Positions 46,016 through 58,560 of a DNA stretch of 64,000 bases are shown here, piece by piece. The translations under genes were made by a program, and so were the position numbers. This DNA comes from Schistosoma mansoni (taxonomy: Eukaryota > Platyhelminthes > Trematoda > Strigeidida > Schistosomatidae), in contig NC_031497.1 in the NCBI RefSeq assembly GCF_000237925.1, positions 22,325,249-22,389,248 on the forward strand. The letters run 5' to 3'. The notes below the pieces were generated by a model. It was not told the DNA's origin and made no database searches. It worked only from the letters and a program-made list of their open reading frames with translations. Position 1 is the stretch's first letter. Every line of letters begins with the position of its first letter.

Positions 46016-46341
46016 AACAAAGATAACTCAAACGCCATCACTGTATTTTTTTCAACTGCGATATTGCGGACAACAACTAATTAAATTTAATGTCAAGAGA
46101 AAAAGGAAAGGTAGTGTTCATTATGGAAATTAGAATATATTACCTTTTTTTGAAATACACCATGGTGATTATGTTTAGAAAGATAATGAAAACTTTGTTT
46201 TTAATTTACCCAATACATAAAACACAATATCATCTAAATTCTTCTTCATAGCCAGAAATCTATATCATCTCAAGTCGCCTAAATAGATTTTTTTTAAAAT
46301 ATCATTAAAATATTCATCTCATTAAACCTACAATATGTACA
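46016..46341. other. unassigned AT-rich sequence
   Basis: No recognised gene or repeat. Confidence 0.4.
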
Positions 46342-46595
46342 TAAATAAATAATATATTTGTAATATCCCAATGAGTAGAAAAATTAGATTTTCTGACGTT
46401 TCATGACTCAGTGTAAGCCACTTCTTCAGAGAATAAATAACCAAATTAAGATTAATCCACGTTTTTTGCAAAACTTGGATTAATGTTAATTTGGTTCTTT
46501 ATCCTGTGAAGAAGTGGCTTACACTGAGTCATGAAACGTCAGAAAATCTAATTTTTCTACTCATTAGGTTATTACAAATATATTATTTATTTATA
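46342..46595. mobile_element. Near-perfect 250-bp palindrome with hammerhead-like motif
   Basis: The arms 46342-46463 and 46474-46595 are inverted copies, about 93% identical by eye, with a loop of about 10 bp (TTTTGC). Each arm carries GAAGTGGCTTACACTGAGTC then ATGAAACGTCAG, also seen at 40340-40432. The 70-codon frame at 46491-46703 is incidental. It may be two inverted copies of a Penelope-type end or a fold-back transposon. Confidence 0.75.
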
Positions 46596-47400
46596 ACAAT
46601 CTACCCAATGCTGAATTTATTCAAAATTATCAAATCGAAACTTGGTAATGATACCTGCTATGCACGATTACAGATGAACCTCATAATAGACCATATACAG
46701 TAATAAGACCTTAGTTAATGTCTAATTTCTAATTAATTGATAGATAAACTAATTTTTATTAAATCTGAAAAAAGTATTTGGACAGAATATGGTTACATTA
46801 ATAATAATAATAATATCTTCATAATGTTTCAGATGGTGGTATTGAAAACTTTATCATTATCTGTAAATGAGTACAATATATAATGGATTATTTGTGTAAG
46901 GATATGTATAAAACTTGGAAAAGAATTCATGAATAAACTATTATTTCATTCATGCATCCAAATTAAACATAAATATTTAATGAGACTCATCTATTGGATT
47001 GCTGTATTCAATAAATACACTAAATAGATTATTATGTATAGGAAAAACAAAAACTTACAATGTCACTTCTCTTTTTATTAAGATGGTAAATTATTTTTAT
47101 AAAATTATATTTTACATCAATAATTCCATGTTATTATTATTAAACAAAATTGTATTATTTTTATGACAACAATTACTACTGTTACTATGACTACCCCTTT
47201 GGCATATGATACATTCGAAACATTCAGTTTCTTATCAGTTTCGACAATTTTATTTCACGTGTTCAATATATGTATTAAAACGTACACAATTATGTTTATT
47301 TGTTCTTATCTTTTCATAACTATCAATTTCGTAAATGTTAATATACATTTTCATTGTATAAAAGTAACCCACCATGTTCATTTTTTTAATAGTTCATACT
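46596..47400. other. unassigned AT-rich sequence
   Basis: Contains a short (AAT)n near 46799-46814. No gene recognised. A chance frame at 47163 runs into the LINE downstream. Confidence 0.35.
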
Positions 47401-49594
47401 TACTTATTTATATACGCCTGTTACCTCTCATGGAGGAGCATAGGCCGACCACCAGCATTCTCCATCCAACTCTGTCCTGGACAATCCTTTCCTTACTTGA
47501 AATGCGTCTGTCAACTGTCACCTATACACCACTTTGTAGTGTAATCGTCGTATGAATTTCGGATGATGTTGACAATCTTTTCAGGAGTGTGGAGCATGTT
47601 TACAGTTACTTATATGTCTGGTATATTGTCATGTCCTTTTGCTTTCTCACTCTTGATTTGCCTGGTGGTCATCCTGGTTTCTTCAATCGTTGGTGGAGTG
47701 ACATCTATAGGAAGGTGTGTAGGTTCTGCTTCGATATCCGGTGGATTTAATGGAGCAGGTCTATCCAAAAGTTCCTCCAAGCGTTTCACTCATCTGTTCC
47801 ACTGTCCTTGAATTTCAGTGACTGGCTTGCCTTGTTTGTCCTTGATCAGTCGCTGGTTTACCATATTTTCTTGCCAGTTTCTTTGTCGTATCATATAGTT
47901 GTTTCATATTCCCTTGTCTTACAGCTTTTTTCGCTGTATTTCTGCTTGTCAACTCCAAGGCTCTTCTTCGCTTGCTTGTTTGCTTCAGTGCATTCAGCTT
48001 GTGCCTTGACTTTTTCTGTTCTTGTTTGGCTGTTGTTAATTTCTGTCTTCTTGTTCTTTCTTTCTGGAATCTTGTCCATGGTTTCGGTATAAATCCATTC
48101 CTTATGATGATGCCTCTTGAGGCCAAACACATCATGAGACGTTGAAGTTAGTGCTCTTTTGATCTCTTTCCAATTATCCCCCGTAGCAGCTTTCTCTTCT
48201 CGTCAGGCTTGGAACCTGTTATTGAGTTATCTTGAATAGGTTGAGTTTATCAGTATCTCAAAGGAAGGCTGTATTGAACCTTTGTAATGCTGTTTGTCCA
48301 GTTGTCCAATGCTTTTTAGCTTCACTTTCATCTTGGCAACCACCAGCTGGTGATCTGAGGTAATATCAGCTCCTCTCTCCTGGTTCTCACGTCTTCCATT
48401 GACCCTGTGAGCTTTTACTGATGCAAATATAGTCGATCTGGTCCTCCGTGGTGTGGTCCGGTGAGATCCATGTAGCTTTGTGTATGAGTCTATGTGTAAA
48501 CACTGTGCCGAGAATTTTATATTGTACCAAAAATATAATATTGAATAAAGCTAATGATAATAATAATAAATGTCTTACAACCAATTTGTTAAATACACAT
48601 AGATTTTCAAATCTCTCTCCATTCTCGTTTCTTTCTCCCAGTTTGCCCATGTCGTCCCATGATATCTTCATGACCGTTGTTGTCCGTTCCAACTTTGACG
48701 TTTAAATCTCGCATCAGAATTGTCAGGTCGTTCCCTGGGCTTCGTGTATGAGTATTTGTCGAAACACTGTGCTTCCTATAACCAATTTGTTGAATGCACA
48801 TAGACTTGCGAATCTCGCCATTCTCGTTCCTTTCTTCCAGTTAGTCCATGTCGTCCCATGATATCTTCATAATCGTTGTTGTGTATTACGACTTTGACGT
48901 TTAGATTTCCATTATAATTGTCAGATCCTTTCCTGGGCTCTTCGCTATGATCGATTGCAGTCTATCATTAAACTGATCTTCATCGTTGTCATTGTTATCA
49001 ATAGTGGGTGTATAACACTGGATAAAATTTATTGTGATTCCCTTCTTCTTTGTTTTGAAGAATGGTTTGATGATCCTGGATCTATGAGATTCCCATCCTG
49101 TAAGTACATTTCGTGCTTCTTTGAACAACATCAGATGAACTACCTGTGTGTGGAGCATTTTCTTTTTCATGACCTGGGTTAACAGCACCTCTTTCGAATC
49201 TATCCTTTTCTGTCCATCTTAGGTCCAATACGTTTCACTGATTCGAAGAACCACCAGGTTGTATCTCCTCATTTCCGTTGCTATTTGACTGGTCCTCCCG
49301 GTCTCTCACATTGTCTGGACGTTCTATTTAAGTATAAAACGTGTTGCTCTGATTGTTAAAAGGAGAATCAGCCTCGTGACATCTGATGAATCTCGGCTTT
49401 TATCATGAGGCGTCATGATTCTTCCTTCAACTTAGAGAGCAGAGTTTAAATGGTTTAAATTGTTTATTCTGGTTTGCGTTTCTTAGAGAGATTTTTTTCT
49501 ATGGAATGAGGTTGTAAACCCCACGCCCAACCCTCTTCCTTTGTATGACCTTGGAATTGGCAGTAATCCTAAAAGAGCTATAGGCGGAGTTTTG
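47401..49594 (-). pseudogene. RTE-clade LINE, old internally deleted copy
   Basis: A minus-strand relative of 30421-33619 with both ends present: leader at 49440-49594, 3' end at 47401-47490. About 900 bp are missing near 47520-47545 and about 380 bp near 47585. Endonuclease and N-terminal RT pieces remain in scattered frames ([49 protein letters not shown]). Part of the endonuclease region is duplicated in tandem (48480-48743 and 48744-48910). Imperfect 11-bp repeats (9 of 11) flank it. Clearly older than 30421-33619. Confidence 0.87.
48510..48571 (+). repeat. Short retroelement 3'-end insertion inside the RTE fossil
   Basis: 62 bp with no counterpart in the intact RTE or in the duplicated segment downstream. 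They resemble 202-272 (TATATTGTA core, AATAAA, AAT-type tail). An extremely 5'-truncated insertion is the simplest reading. Confidence 0.5.
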
Positions 49595-49606
49595 ATACTT
49601 CATATT

Positions 49607-50302
49607 GTCATATATGTTTACTCAATTAAAATAAAATGTAAACACGTGAAATCCTATACTAATTAATGGTTTGTCTGAATGAGTCGAAACCGAACAAAGT
49701 CATCTGTTTTCACAGTAGTTTAGATTAGTATATAATTGTTTAAAAAAGTAGTGAAGTTTATATGAATGCTCTTTGTTGACTGAAATATGCCGATGTATAT
49801 ATTGTATATAGAATCTAGTGGCGTATCTGATTCTGGTTTCTTAAAGACACGATGTCATCGAGACGTTATTGGATTGGTGAAATTTAAAAGCTGTAATTGG
49901 AGTTTGAAAAAATACCTCGTCTATTCAAGCGGAGATTTTTATACACAAAATATAGTTTCTAATGATGCACTGGTATTTTGGAAGATCCATTATTGTCTTA
50001 TAATCTCATTTTTGTCATTATAAAAAAAATCATTTGCCAGTGAAATTGTAATTTTCATTCAGTTTATATTAAATTGGTCAATTGATATTGTTCCACCAAC
50101 AAAGATTCATCCATTGTGTACATTATTGAATAATATTTATCAGTCAGGTTCATATACAAAATATTTCATCATTATATCTAATCACAATTCTTATCTCATT
50201 AACTATTCTTGAGTATTAGCATAAAAAACCAGATTTGGTCATCTTAATTGGGTTTGTAGTAGTTCTTTTAGCTAAGGGGATAAAAGGAATTTAATTATCA
50301 AA
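49607..50302. other. unassigned AT-rich sequence
   Basis: A 78-codon frame at 49787-50023 has no recognisable motif. No repeat seen. Confidence 0.35.
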
Positions 50303-50311
50303 CAAATTCAA

Positions 50312-50551
50312 GTTGGTTGCGCAATTTCGTGGATTGGTTGAGGTTAGACATTAACACCGTTGGATGCCAGCTCAGTGGTCTATCGGTTAAGGGCTCCGGC
50401 CCGAGACCGGTAGGTCCTGGGTTCGAATCTCGCGAGAGCGGGTTCGTGGATGCGCACTGCTGAGGAGTCCCATAATAGGACGAAACGGCCGTCCAGTGCT
50501 TCCAGGTTTTCGATGGTGGTCTAGCCTCAATTGACTCATGATCTTAACTAT
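50312..50551 (+). mobile_element. Family B SINE, 5' truncated, well preserved
   Basis: A plus-strand copy from GTTGGTTGCGCAATTTCGTGG: A box TGGTCTATCGGTTAAG, B box GGTTCGAATCTC, intact hammerhead, end CTCATGATCTTAACTAT. A 9-bp repeat, CAAATTCAA, flanks it (50303-50311 and 50552-50560). Confidence 0.87.
50454..50489 (+). ncRNA. Hammerhead ribozyme, intact core (family B)
   Basis: Stem I GCACUG/CAGUGC, CUGAGGA, GUCC/GGAC, GAAA, ACGGCCGU, cleavage after GUC at 50483. No core change. Confidence 0.88.
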
Positions 50552-50560
50552 CAAATTCAA

Positions 50561-51342
50561 ATGAATGACTACTTTACTATTAGTAATGTTGTTCTTTTCT
50601 GATTAACTGAATTGAGTTGAAGCATACATTTTTTCAGAGATCTATTATTAGTTAATTATAGAGAATACTCCTCCATTATTACCAATCAATCAAGCATTGT
50701 CCGAATATATGAATCTTAACTCCTTAAAATGCATTCATTCACTAGGACATTAGATTTTTTTGATAGGAAACTATGTTTAAAATGACATTTTTGTTTCCAT
50801 CAGTCACTCTAATAGATAAATTTTTTTTCCTAGACTTATAAAGTTACATTCTTGAAAAGGTGTTACCTTATAACATATTTAAAGTCATAATTCATACAGT
50901 TGTTTGAAAACCATTAATTCACAATCTAACAAACTGATGTACTGTCATTGGTATAAAATTAATTTATAGAAAATGGATTAGATTCCTGGAGGTCACGACC
51001 TAGAGAAACGTAGAAAGATTTACTTACATCTAGATTATCAGTAGATGTTTGCTTTTAATTAATTTCATCTGACCGAAAGTATAATTAATGCACATGCATG
51101 TTTGATTTGACGAGACTGATGGAGATGATTATGGACGATTAGTTGCTTGGGTTAAGGTCAGGAGAGAAGAAAAGAGTGGTATATATCTTTCTAACAATAA
51201 GAGTCAGCAGTTTATTGATTCAAAGGAACTAAATAAATGTGATATCTTAACACATTTTTTTCTGTCGATTATATTTTATTTTCATCTACTAAAATGGATG
51301 CTTGAAAACTCTATATCATCCTGGTAATATCGCATATCAGTT
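50561..51342. other. unassigned AT-rich sequence
   Basis: No recognised gene or repeat. Confidence 0.4.
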
Positions 51343-52315
51343 TATTTATTTATTCACTTGAACACATAAACATTAGTACAAGGGGCGTCAAATACATGTG
51401 AGCCACACAGTAACAAGGGGGTTCTGAAGGGGTAGAGAATAGAAGGTGAGTATAGCAAAAGAGGGGCAAAAATGAATGGAAATTGGTGTATGGGAGTGAA
51501 ATGATAATAATACTAGGAGAAACAACCCAGTTAAGAAAAATACAGCCAGAAAGAATTCTTCCATTTAAAGAAGTTACGTCCATTTTTTATGAAAAAAAGT
51601 AAAAGTAAGTTACAGCAGGATCGTCACTGACTTTTATTCTGAGCCATGTCTGATAGCGTCTCTAGCCACTGTGTTGCTGCGTCTCTGGGGCCCCAACCTC
51701 AAAGTTGTGAGGCATCTATAGAAGCCATTCCTGTAGAGTTTTCTTTCATACCACGACACCATGTTGTGCACTAATCACATCTCCGCTTTTTCCAACCGGT
51801 TGCAGAGTGGGAAAATGATGCACGATGCGGAATTCACTGGGATGATATTCTTAGAACATGTCCAAGTCACCCAAAGTAGATATTTCAAGATAGCGACATT
51901 AATTGAATTATCGTCTCCGCACCCAAACACACGATACTGAACCTCTGCATTACTAATATAGTGTTGCCACTGGATGTCAGCAACCCTTCGGAGACAACGA
52001 TGATGAAACACAGAGGGTCTTCTAACATCCTCAACTCAGAGAGGTCAGGTTTCACAAGCAAAGAGCAAAACTGCGCTCACTGACGCGTTGTAGATCCGAC
52101 ATTTACGGTCAGAATGAAATCACGAAGGCGCCAAAGATGGCCCAGATTGGTATAAGCCATTCTGGCATTCACTATACATAAATTGATCTCATCACTCACG
52201 CCACCACCAGCACTTGTACAGCTATCCAGATACACGAACTTTTTGACTACTGACTTCTGCTCACTACGCAGGGTGAGTGCAGGATCAGGGTCCTGCATCT
52301 TTGAAAGCCATGTTA
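51343..52315 (-). pseudogene. Second RTE-like LINE family, RT C-terminus and 3' end
   Basis: The minus strand encodes, in broken frames, KFVYLDSCTSAGGGVSDEI (52298 side), AYTNLGHLWRLRD, then after a gap FHHRCLRRVADIQWQHYISNAEVQYRVFG, a decayed C-terminus, and a 3' region ending ACTAATGTTTATGTG before a TTTA-type tail. This block order is that of flatworm RTE-like elements with FxYLGS and FDHRCLR motifs, distinct from the family at 30421. Polymerase and endonuclease domains are absent. Its 3' end is shared by 37085-37610 and 62178-62312. Confidence 0.78.
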
Positions 52316-53265
52316 GATACCGTGTTTCGTCCTGTGTATTTTTCTCTAATTTTCTTATGTGATTGCAGTTTTGTTGCTTTAATGTCCTAGAATTTCGTTA
52401 TTTATGTAATGTTTTAAATGTTAAAGGTAAATAATTTGACTAAATTACGTATTTCCTTGTGATTTTGTCAGTAGCCTCCGATCGGTACATACTTTCATTC
52501 TCACGTGTTCTACGTGGTGGAGCTTCGATCCGTTTTATGTTCAGTGATTTTTGTAGGTATCGGAAACTGGCATACGTTTTTTCTTAGCTGATCTCAGTGT
52601 TGCTTCCACCTGTGATTTTTTAACTGTCCGCATATTTACTCTTAAGCGTCTTTCTTCGTAATGCTACTCATTACGTTATCAACAAATATGAAGAAAAATA
52701 ATGTATGGTTTGCTGCCCTACATGATGCTATGAAAACCCTGTACTATCAACAAGTCAAGAAAATCCTGAGTTACCAGTTGGTGTAGATGCCGGTGAGGTA
52801 TTCAAAAGGAATATGATACTCAGGTAACTGACAACGTGGGACCGATTTCGAGTTGCCATGGATCTCTGGAAAAAGATTTGTTATTAGACATATTACCTAG
52901 CATTCCTGAAAGACGTGAACGAACTATGTGGCACAAGAAACTTCATTATTTGTAATTTGTACCCCAACATTTTACTAGTTATTGAGTTTTTTCTGAAGTC
53001 TACTGATTTTTTGAATGTCTATCATTATTACTATGACACTGGGATGTTTACCTGCCTAGTCAACTATGTTTTACGTACAATGATTTGTAAATTCGAGTGT
53101 GTCGAGCTTATTAAGCAGTAATTAACATGAATTTAATCAGAAACAATAAAATATTTGTACGTACAACTAGGATATTGTCAGTGATTTCTTTGATAGAGTA
53201 AAGTTTAAAATTTGTTACGAATTTAAATTATTCAAATAGAAAATTTTCAAACAAGTTTAATATTA
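52316..53265. other. unassigned sequence with possible coding remnant
   Basis: Around 52690-52790 and 52830-52960 short frames (MKKNNVWFAALHDAMKTLYY, then LLLDILPSIPERRERTMW in another frame) look more protein-like than the background. I cannot name a family, and stops separate them. It may be a decayed transposon or pseudogene. Confidence 0.2.
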
Positions 53266-53660
53266 TCATAATGGGGGTTCGTGGAGATTGTAGTTATTAA
53301 ATGGTTGAATTCATTAGCCGATTTAAACTAGACCACTATGGAAAGCCTGGGAGCACTGGACATTCGTCTTGTCCTAGCATATGACTCCTCAGAAGTGCAC
53401 ATCCATAATCTTGCACGCCGGACTCGAACTCAGAACCTTCGGTCTTGCTCGCGAATGCTTAGCCTCTAGAACAGTGAGCCGGCATCCAACAGTGTTAATG
53501 TCTAACTTCAACCAATCCACGATTTTTCTCGACCATCTATCATTGTCTTCAGTGAGTGGTTTCCTAACAACAGACAAGGTTGAACTCCGCTGATCACGAC
53601 CTCCCACTAGATTTCCAGGATATACATCTTGAAGCCAGTCACTAGTTTGATATTGATAGG
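53266..53660 (-). mobile_element. Family B SINE, direct full-length copy
   Basis: A minus-strand copy of about 395 bp: head CTAGTGACTGGCTTC, spacer with the TTGTTAGGAAACCACTC block, tRNA-like boxes, a decayed hammerhead (stem I mismatch, GAAA lost) and the tail ending AATCTCCACGAACCCCC. With 42188-42585 it defines the direct layout of the family. Confidence 0.83.
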
Positions 53661-54629
53661 ATTTCGAAGAATATAATTTCTGTTTAATTCATGGTTAAGG
53701 TATTTATCTTAGAAAGAGTTATACCACTAAACTATGTATTTTAGCACAAATGAATTAAAGACCAAAATCTTTGTAAATCGGTGATTTTGTGAAGGTGCTT
53801 CATCTGATAACAAAATTACAAACAATGCAGAAAGCTAACTTAATCTGTTTACTGAACGAGACAATAGTATGTATACATATAATGAAAATTAAAGAACGTG
53901 AATCGAGTTGTAACATATGTATCAACCTTTTGAAATTAGTTATTTAAGGCTTTCGATTATATGGTCTAAACGGAATTTTTTTGTGGCAATTTACTTCATA
54001 TGTATAGCCTACTAAAAAGGTACCTAACTTTTTCATATTGTTACCAAGTAAAATGTTGAATAGAAAAATTCAGTTTCTTAAGCAATTTTTACTCATCCAA
54101 GTATAATTTATAATTTGAAAAGTAACAAACTCCTTTTACTATGCAGTAGATTTGATTCATGTATGTTATCCCGACAAATAGTTGACGTCTAAGAATATCC
54201 ATAATAATCTTATAAAACGTTTCTTTCTTAAATAATAGAAGCCATTTTTAGAAGAAAAAACCATCAAGTAGGAAGTGTTTTCTTTTCAAACTTTTCAGAT
54301 AGACAATTGATGAATGACATTGCTTCAAGGATATTACATGTGTTCATTTTTCTATACAGATAGTTTTAAATAACATCACGAAGTAGAATCTGATGAAAAA
54401 AATTATTGAAACTCTTGGAGTTATTGACAGATAGTTAAACTAAGTTAAAGATAGGTAAAACAAAAAACCATCTCCAAGTTAAGAATTCTCAATGTAACTA
54501 GCTAAATTTCATGTATTTTCGAATAAATCTAGTTATGAGTTTTGAGAACATTCTATATGAAGACTGATTTATTGTTTCTTATCATAAAATTACGGAGTAA
54601 CAGTTTTGCGGAAGTTTGTTACTATGATT
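53661..54629. other. unassigned AT-rich sequence
   Basis: No recognised gene or repeat. Confidence 0.4.
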
Positions 54630-54641
54630 CTGTGAAACTTA

Positions 54642-54963
54642 TTTACTTACTTACGCCTGTTACTCCCAAGGGAGCATAGGCCGCTGACCCGCATTCTCCA
54701 ACCCACTCTGTCCTGGGCCTTCCTTTCTAGTTCTATCCAATTTTTGTTCCTTCTTCTCATATCTGTCTCCATGTCTCGGCGTAATGTGTTCTTTGATCTT
54801 CCTGTTTTCCTTTGGCCTTCAGGATTCCATGTGAGGGCTTGTCTTGTGACGCAGTTGGATGATTACCTCAATGTGTATCCTATCCACTTCCAGCGCTTCT
54901 TCCTGATTTCTTCCTCCACTGGAATCTGATTTGTTCTCTCCCACAATAGAATGTTGCTGATAT
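54642..54963 (-). pseudogene. RTE-clade LINE, short 3' end
   Basis: A minus-strand copy of the last 320 bp of the RTE family, with the same 3' terminus and TAAG-type tail. It matches 41037-41300 especially well ([11 protein letters not shown] in both), so they belong to one subfamily. Imperfect 12-bp flanks, CTGTGAAACTTA at 54630-54641 and CTATGAAACCTA at 54964-54975, look like a target duplication. Confidence 0.85.
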
Positions 54964-54975
54964 CTATGAAACCTA

Positions 54976-56261
54976 CATTTACAGTTATCTAAGAAAATTA
55001 CTAAGCATTTATAACGAAATAAAAATATGATGCCCCCTAACGGATAGTTTACATTTCCATAAATATTGTTTCTACAATAATATCTTATTGGCAAAGTATA
55101 TCAAATACAAATCACTTTTTTCGTACTCTCAAATACAAATACCCCAACTAATTTGGAACTTATAACTTTCCACAATTAAAAAAAATCAAAACAATTAGGT
55201 ATTTCTAAGCAATTAATGTATTTTAATTAACCAAAAAGAAAACAATAAATGCATTACATGTATAATCGATCCAATATCTGAAATAGTAGAAAAATATGAA
55301 AACAAAACAGTGAATTATGTGAATAAAAAAATTCACGGTTATATATTTATGTATATAGGACGAACTGACAATGAAAAACTAGAATCCAAAGACGGCCAAA
55401 TTTTAAGATAATCATCATACATTGTTCCATTTGGCCAATCATTTTGGTGAAATATCTTATTCAGTTGTAATATAAAAATGCTATTTTACTATTTTGCTAA
55501 TAACTTTACTTCTCATTCAATGAAAGAAATATGTTGAACCATTGATCACCGTCAGTAATTAACAATACATCAAGAAATTTTTGTTCAAGTCATTCCTTCT
55601 ATTGACTACATCATTACGACTTTTTATTTCGAATGTATCCTAGATTAGTACTGATTTTATTCTTAATCATTATCAGCGTTTACTAATTACTTAATCACTT
55701 ATTTTTAGCCCTGTGGACCTTCGTTACTATCAGTGTTGCAGGATGTTCTTTTATATGAGATATATATTCACAATATTTTATTCAACCTATTAAATTTATA
55801 TACACCCTTTCTGTAGTATACTGATTTGTTTTCTAAGAAACGTCCAAATAAACTCTCTCATGTAATTCAAACCCAGTTTGTAATTATGTCTTTTGTGTAA
55901 CACGGATTGTAAGTAACTAATGAGAACTAAACAAAAAGAATGAACCAATGTTATTCCGCTCAAATCTTTGTTCTTTCTCTTTACAAAATGATAAAGGAAA
56001 CTATGTGTATGAAATTTCAGTAATATTCATTTTCTACTTCCATCAAAGTTTAGTTACATTAAAACGACAAACATATTGTGCTGAACGTTAAAGATCACGT
56101 TTTATGGAAGTTTTAATTCCAGTATTACTGAATATTTCCCCTTGTAACTATCAGATAAAATAACAAGATATTTTCATACTATTTATTCTGTGTGGGAAGT
56201 ACAATCCACGAAATCAATATCATGAATATCGTAAACCTTTCTACTCAATCTTTTAGGTATG
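54976..56261. other. unassigned AT-rich sequence
   Basis: No recognised gene or repeat. Confidence 0.4.
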
Positions 56262-56545
56262 GGATTTGTGGAGATTGTGGTATTTTAATAGTTGAATCCA
56301 CGAATCAATCTAAGCTAGACCACCTTTGAAAATTTTCAAGCACTGGACAGCCATTTCTTCCCAGTATAAGACTCCCCAATAGTGTGCACTCACGATCTGT
56401 ACCACTAAGCTGCCATCCAACAGTGTTAATGTCTAACTTTATGGACGCGCAATACTGATGAGCTTCTTACTAAGACGAAATGGCCGTCTAGTGCTTCTAG
56501 ATCTCTAATGGTGGGATAGCTACGATCAACTCGTAGATTCAACTG
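56262..56545 (-). mobile_element. Family B SINE, inverted pair
   Basis: A minus-strand copy with an internal deletion (56262-56435, from the tail GATTTGTGGAGATTGTGG to GTCTAACTT) meets a plus-strand hammerhead and 3' end (56440-56545). The plus hammerhead has CUGAUGA, GAAA and GUC but a mismatched stem I. Confidence 0.72.
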
Positions 56546-58192
56546 TTATAAACGTTTCAAAATTTTATTTCTCTGTTCGGTTTCATCTCAGTGTTTTCGT
56601 ATATCTAACCGAGGTGGATGTTAACAACTGAAGCAGTTTTGACAAAGCTTCACCAGAAAAACATAGTTGCAGAAAAGATGAAGTGGGGATTAAAGTGTAG
56701 TTGAAAGCTATTTCATTATGATTCGCTTCATTTTTCAGCTGGATATTGTTCATTGACAATGAGAGAATATGACAGATAATTAAAATATCTTTTGCAATCC
56801 ATATTTTTAGTTAAATTGTTCTTTGAAAACCTGTCAGAGGATATTTATTCACTTCTAAACCAATACACACAGTTCAAATAATATTTCCAGAGGTCGGAAA
56901 CTACTATAAATCCCTTTATTCCAGTGTGATTCATTAAAAAAGGTAAAAGTGTATTCTCTAGTGGATTGTGTAACCAAACTAACCACTTTCCTTGAGAGTT
57001 ATAATACGTATTAGTTTCCGAGCAAATAGCTTGTAAGTGAGGGAGGTATTGAAGCATTGCTTAAAGTAGCCCTTCCCACAACATCAAATTAATAAATAGA
57101 GATAAAAAAAACCCTCGTAATGTACAACAAGTTAAATAACCATTTATCACTTCACACTAATAGATATTAGTAAACGTTTTCGTACATCAGATGCTTAGCA
57201 ATAAATATTTTCAATAAGAGAAAAAACTCCAGGTTAGGGTTATGTTTGTGCAAAGGAACATTTTACATATTTACAATTGACTCTACAAAGAAAGGGAAAC
57301 AGAAAAATTCGATATTTTCTAATTTGGCTTATTAAAAATACCAAAAAAACTTTCCCCGATCATTTAATGTATACCTATATATTCCTTCAAATGTTGGATT
57401 AAAAATCTTAGATTTTAAATTTTAGAGTATTCTATTTCATTCTAGTGATATATCTTGACCTTGTTCTATTTTCAATAATCGACAGAATTAGTGACCCTTT
57501 TCTTAAAAACTACATATAACGGATTATAATATAAAGTTGGGTTTGAAAAAAGAAAAAGATTATATCTTAAAAATAGAAAGATAATAATGAAGAATAATTT
57601 TTGTTCAGTTTTAAGAAGAAGAAGAAGAAGAAGAAAAACAACAACCTTAATGGGTTACTGTATAGTGAAAATTATGATTTTTGAAGCATCTTGATTATGA
57701 TATTTTGGTATTATATCAAAGATAATCTAATCAAAACAATGTGAATGACATGTTGAAGGTTGGGATATTAATTTATTTATTGTATTTACTTATCCATCTG
57801 TGTTTTATTCTGTATTTGAGTATGTTAACTTAAATATCTTAGTATTATTCTGATAATGAAACATTTTCTAGGACAATTTAACATAATTCAACCAATATTG
57901 ATTGTAAAATGTTTAAAATCAATTGATATGAATTATTTTCAAATAGAAGTCTTGTGCCTTGGTTTCTACTTAGTCCCTACTCATCAGAAACATACTTTTT
58001 CTACTCTGAAGAAATTATCTTAACATGTTGATTTCAGATGTGTGATACTTATTGTCATCATCCTGGACTCTACTACTTAACTACTTATATCATCAATATT
58101 TGAAAACTAACTGAAGAAAAGTTTTAACTTTTAATTATTTATAAATTCAATGATTAGGACAAGGTTAATTAAGAATAGATGGAATATGTCAA
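56546..58192. other. unassigned AT-rich sequence
   Basis: Only a short (GAA)n at 57612-57635. No gene recognised. Confidence 0.4.
57612..57635. repeat. (AAG)n microsatellite
   Basis: About 8 AAG units. Confidence 0.93.
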
Positions 58193-58560
58193 GTAGTGGA
58201 ATCCAGGACGGGCGTCTATCATATTTGGTACTCGTTAGCTGGATGTATTTGAATCTCAGTTACTGTTCACTCAAAGACTCAAACGCTAACACGTTATCCT
58301 CTTAAGTGTTTAGCCCTGATAGCCATTTTATTGTGAAACGGTAATGAGATTTAATTCCATTTGAAATTCAGGTACATCAAACTGAAGAGTCTTAAATACG
58401 ACGAAGTGCGCATCTTTGATTCCAATGCTAGCTACATCCCATTTGTTTTATATCAACTTATGTCATGATATTCATATCGAGTCAATCCACACAGGATGGA
58501 CATATACCAACCAAGACTGATCGAATTTCAGTCAAAAACATAATCAAGAGGATAATGTAA
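58193..58560 (+). mobile_element. Family A SINE, old inverted pair with tail
   Basis: A decayed minus-strand tRNA-like and hammerhead part (58193-58340), a decayed plus-strand hammerhead (58365-58440, CTGAAGAGTCTTAAATACGA) and a traceable plus-strand tail (58450-58555). Same layout as 44840-45129, but older. Confidence 0.68.

Noticed and set aside
46491-46703. 70-codon frame in the palindrome as a gene
   Set aside because: It lies in one arm of an inverted repeat and has no recognisable domain.
47163-47555. 130-codon frame as a host membrane protein
   Set aside because: Its second half overlaps the antisense of the old RTE copy and the first half is low-complexity AT-rich translation.
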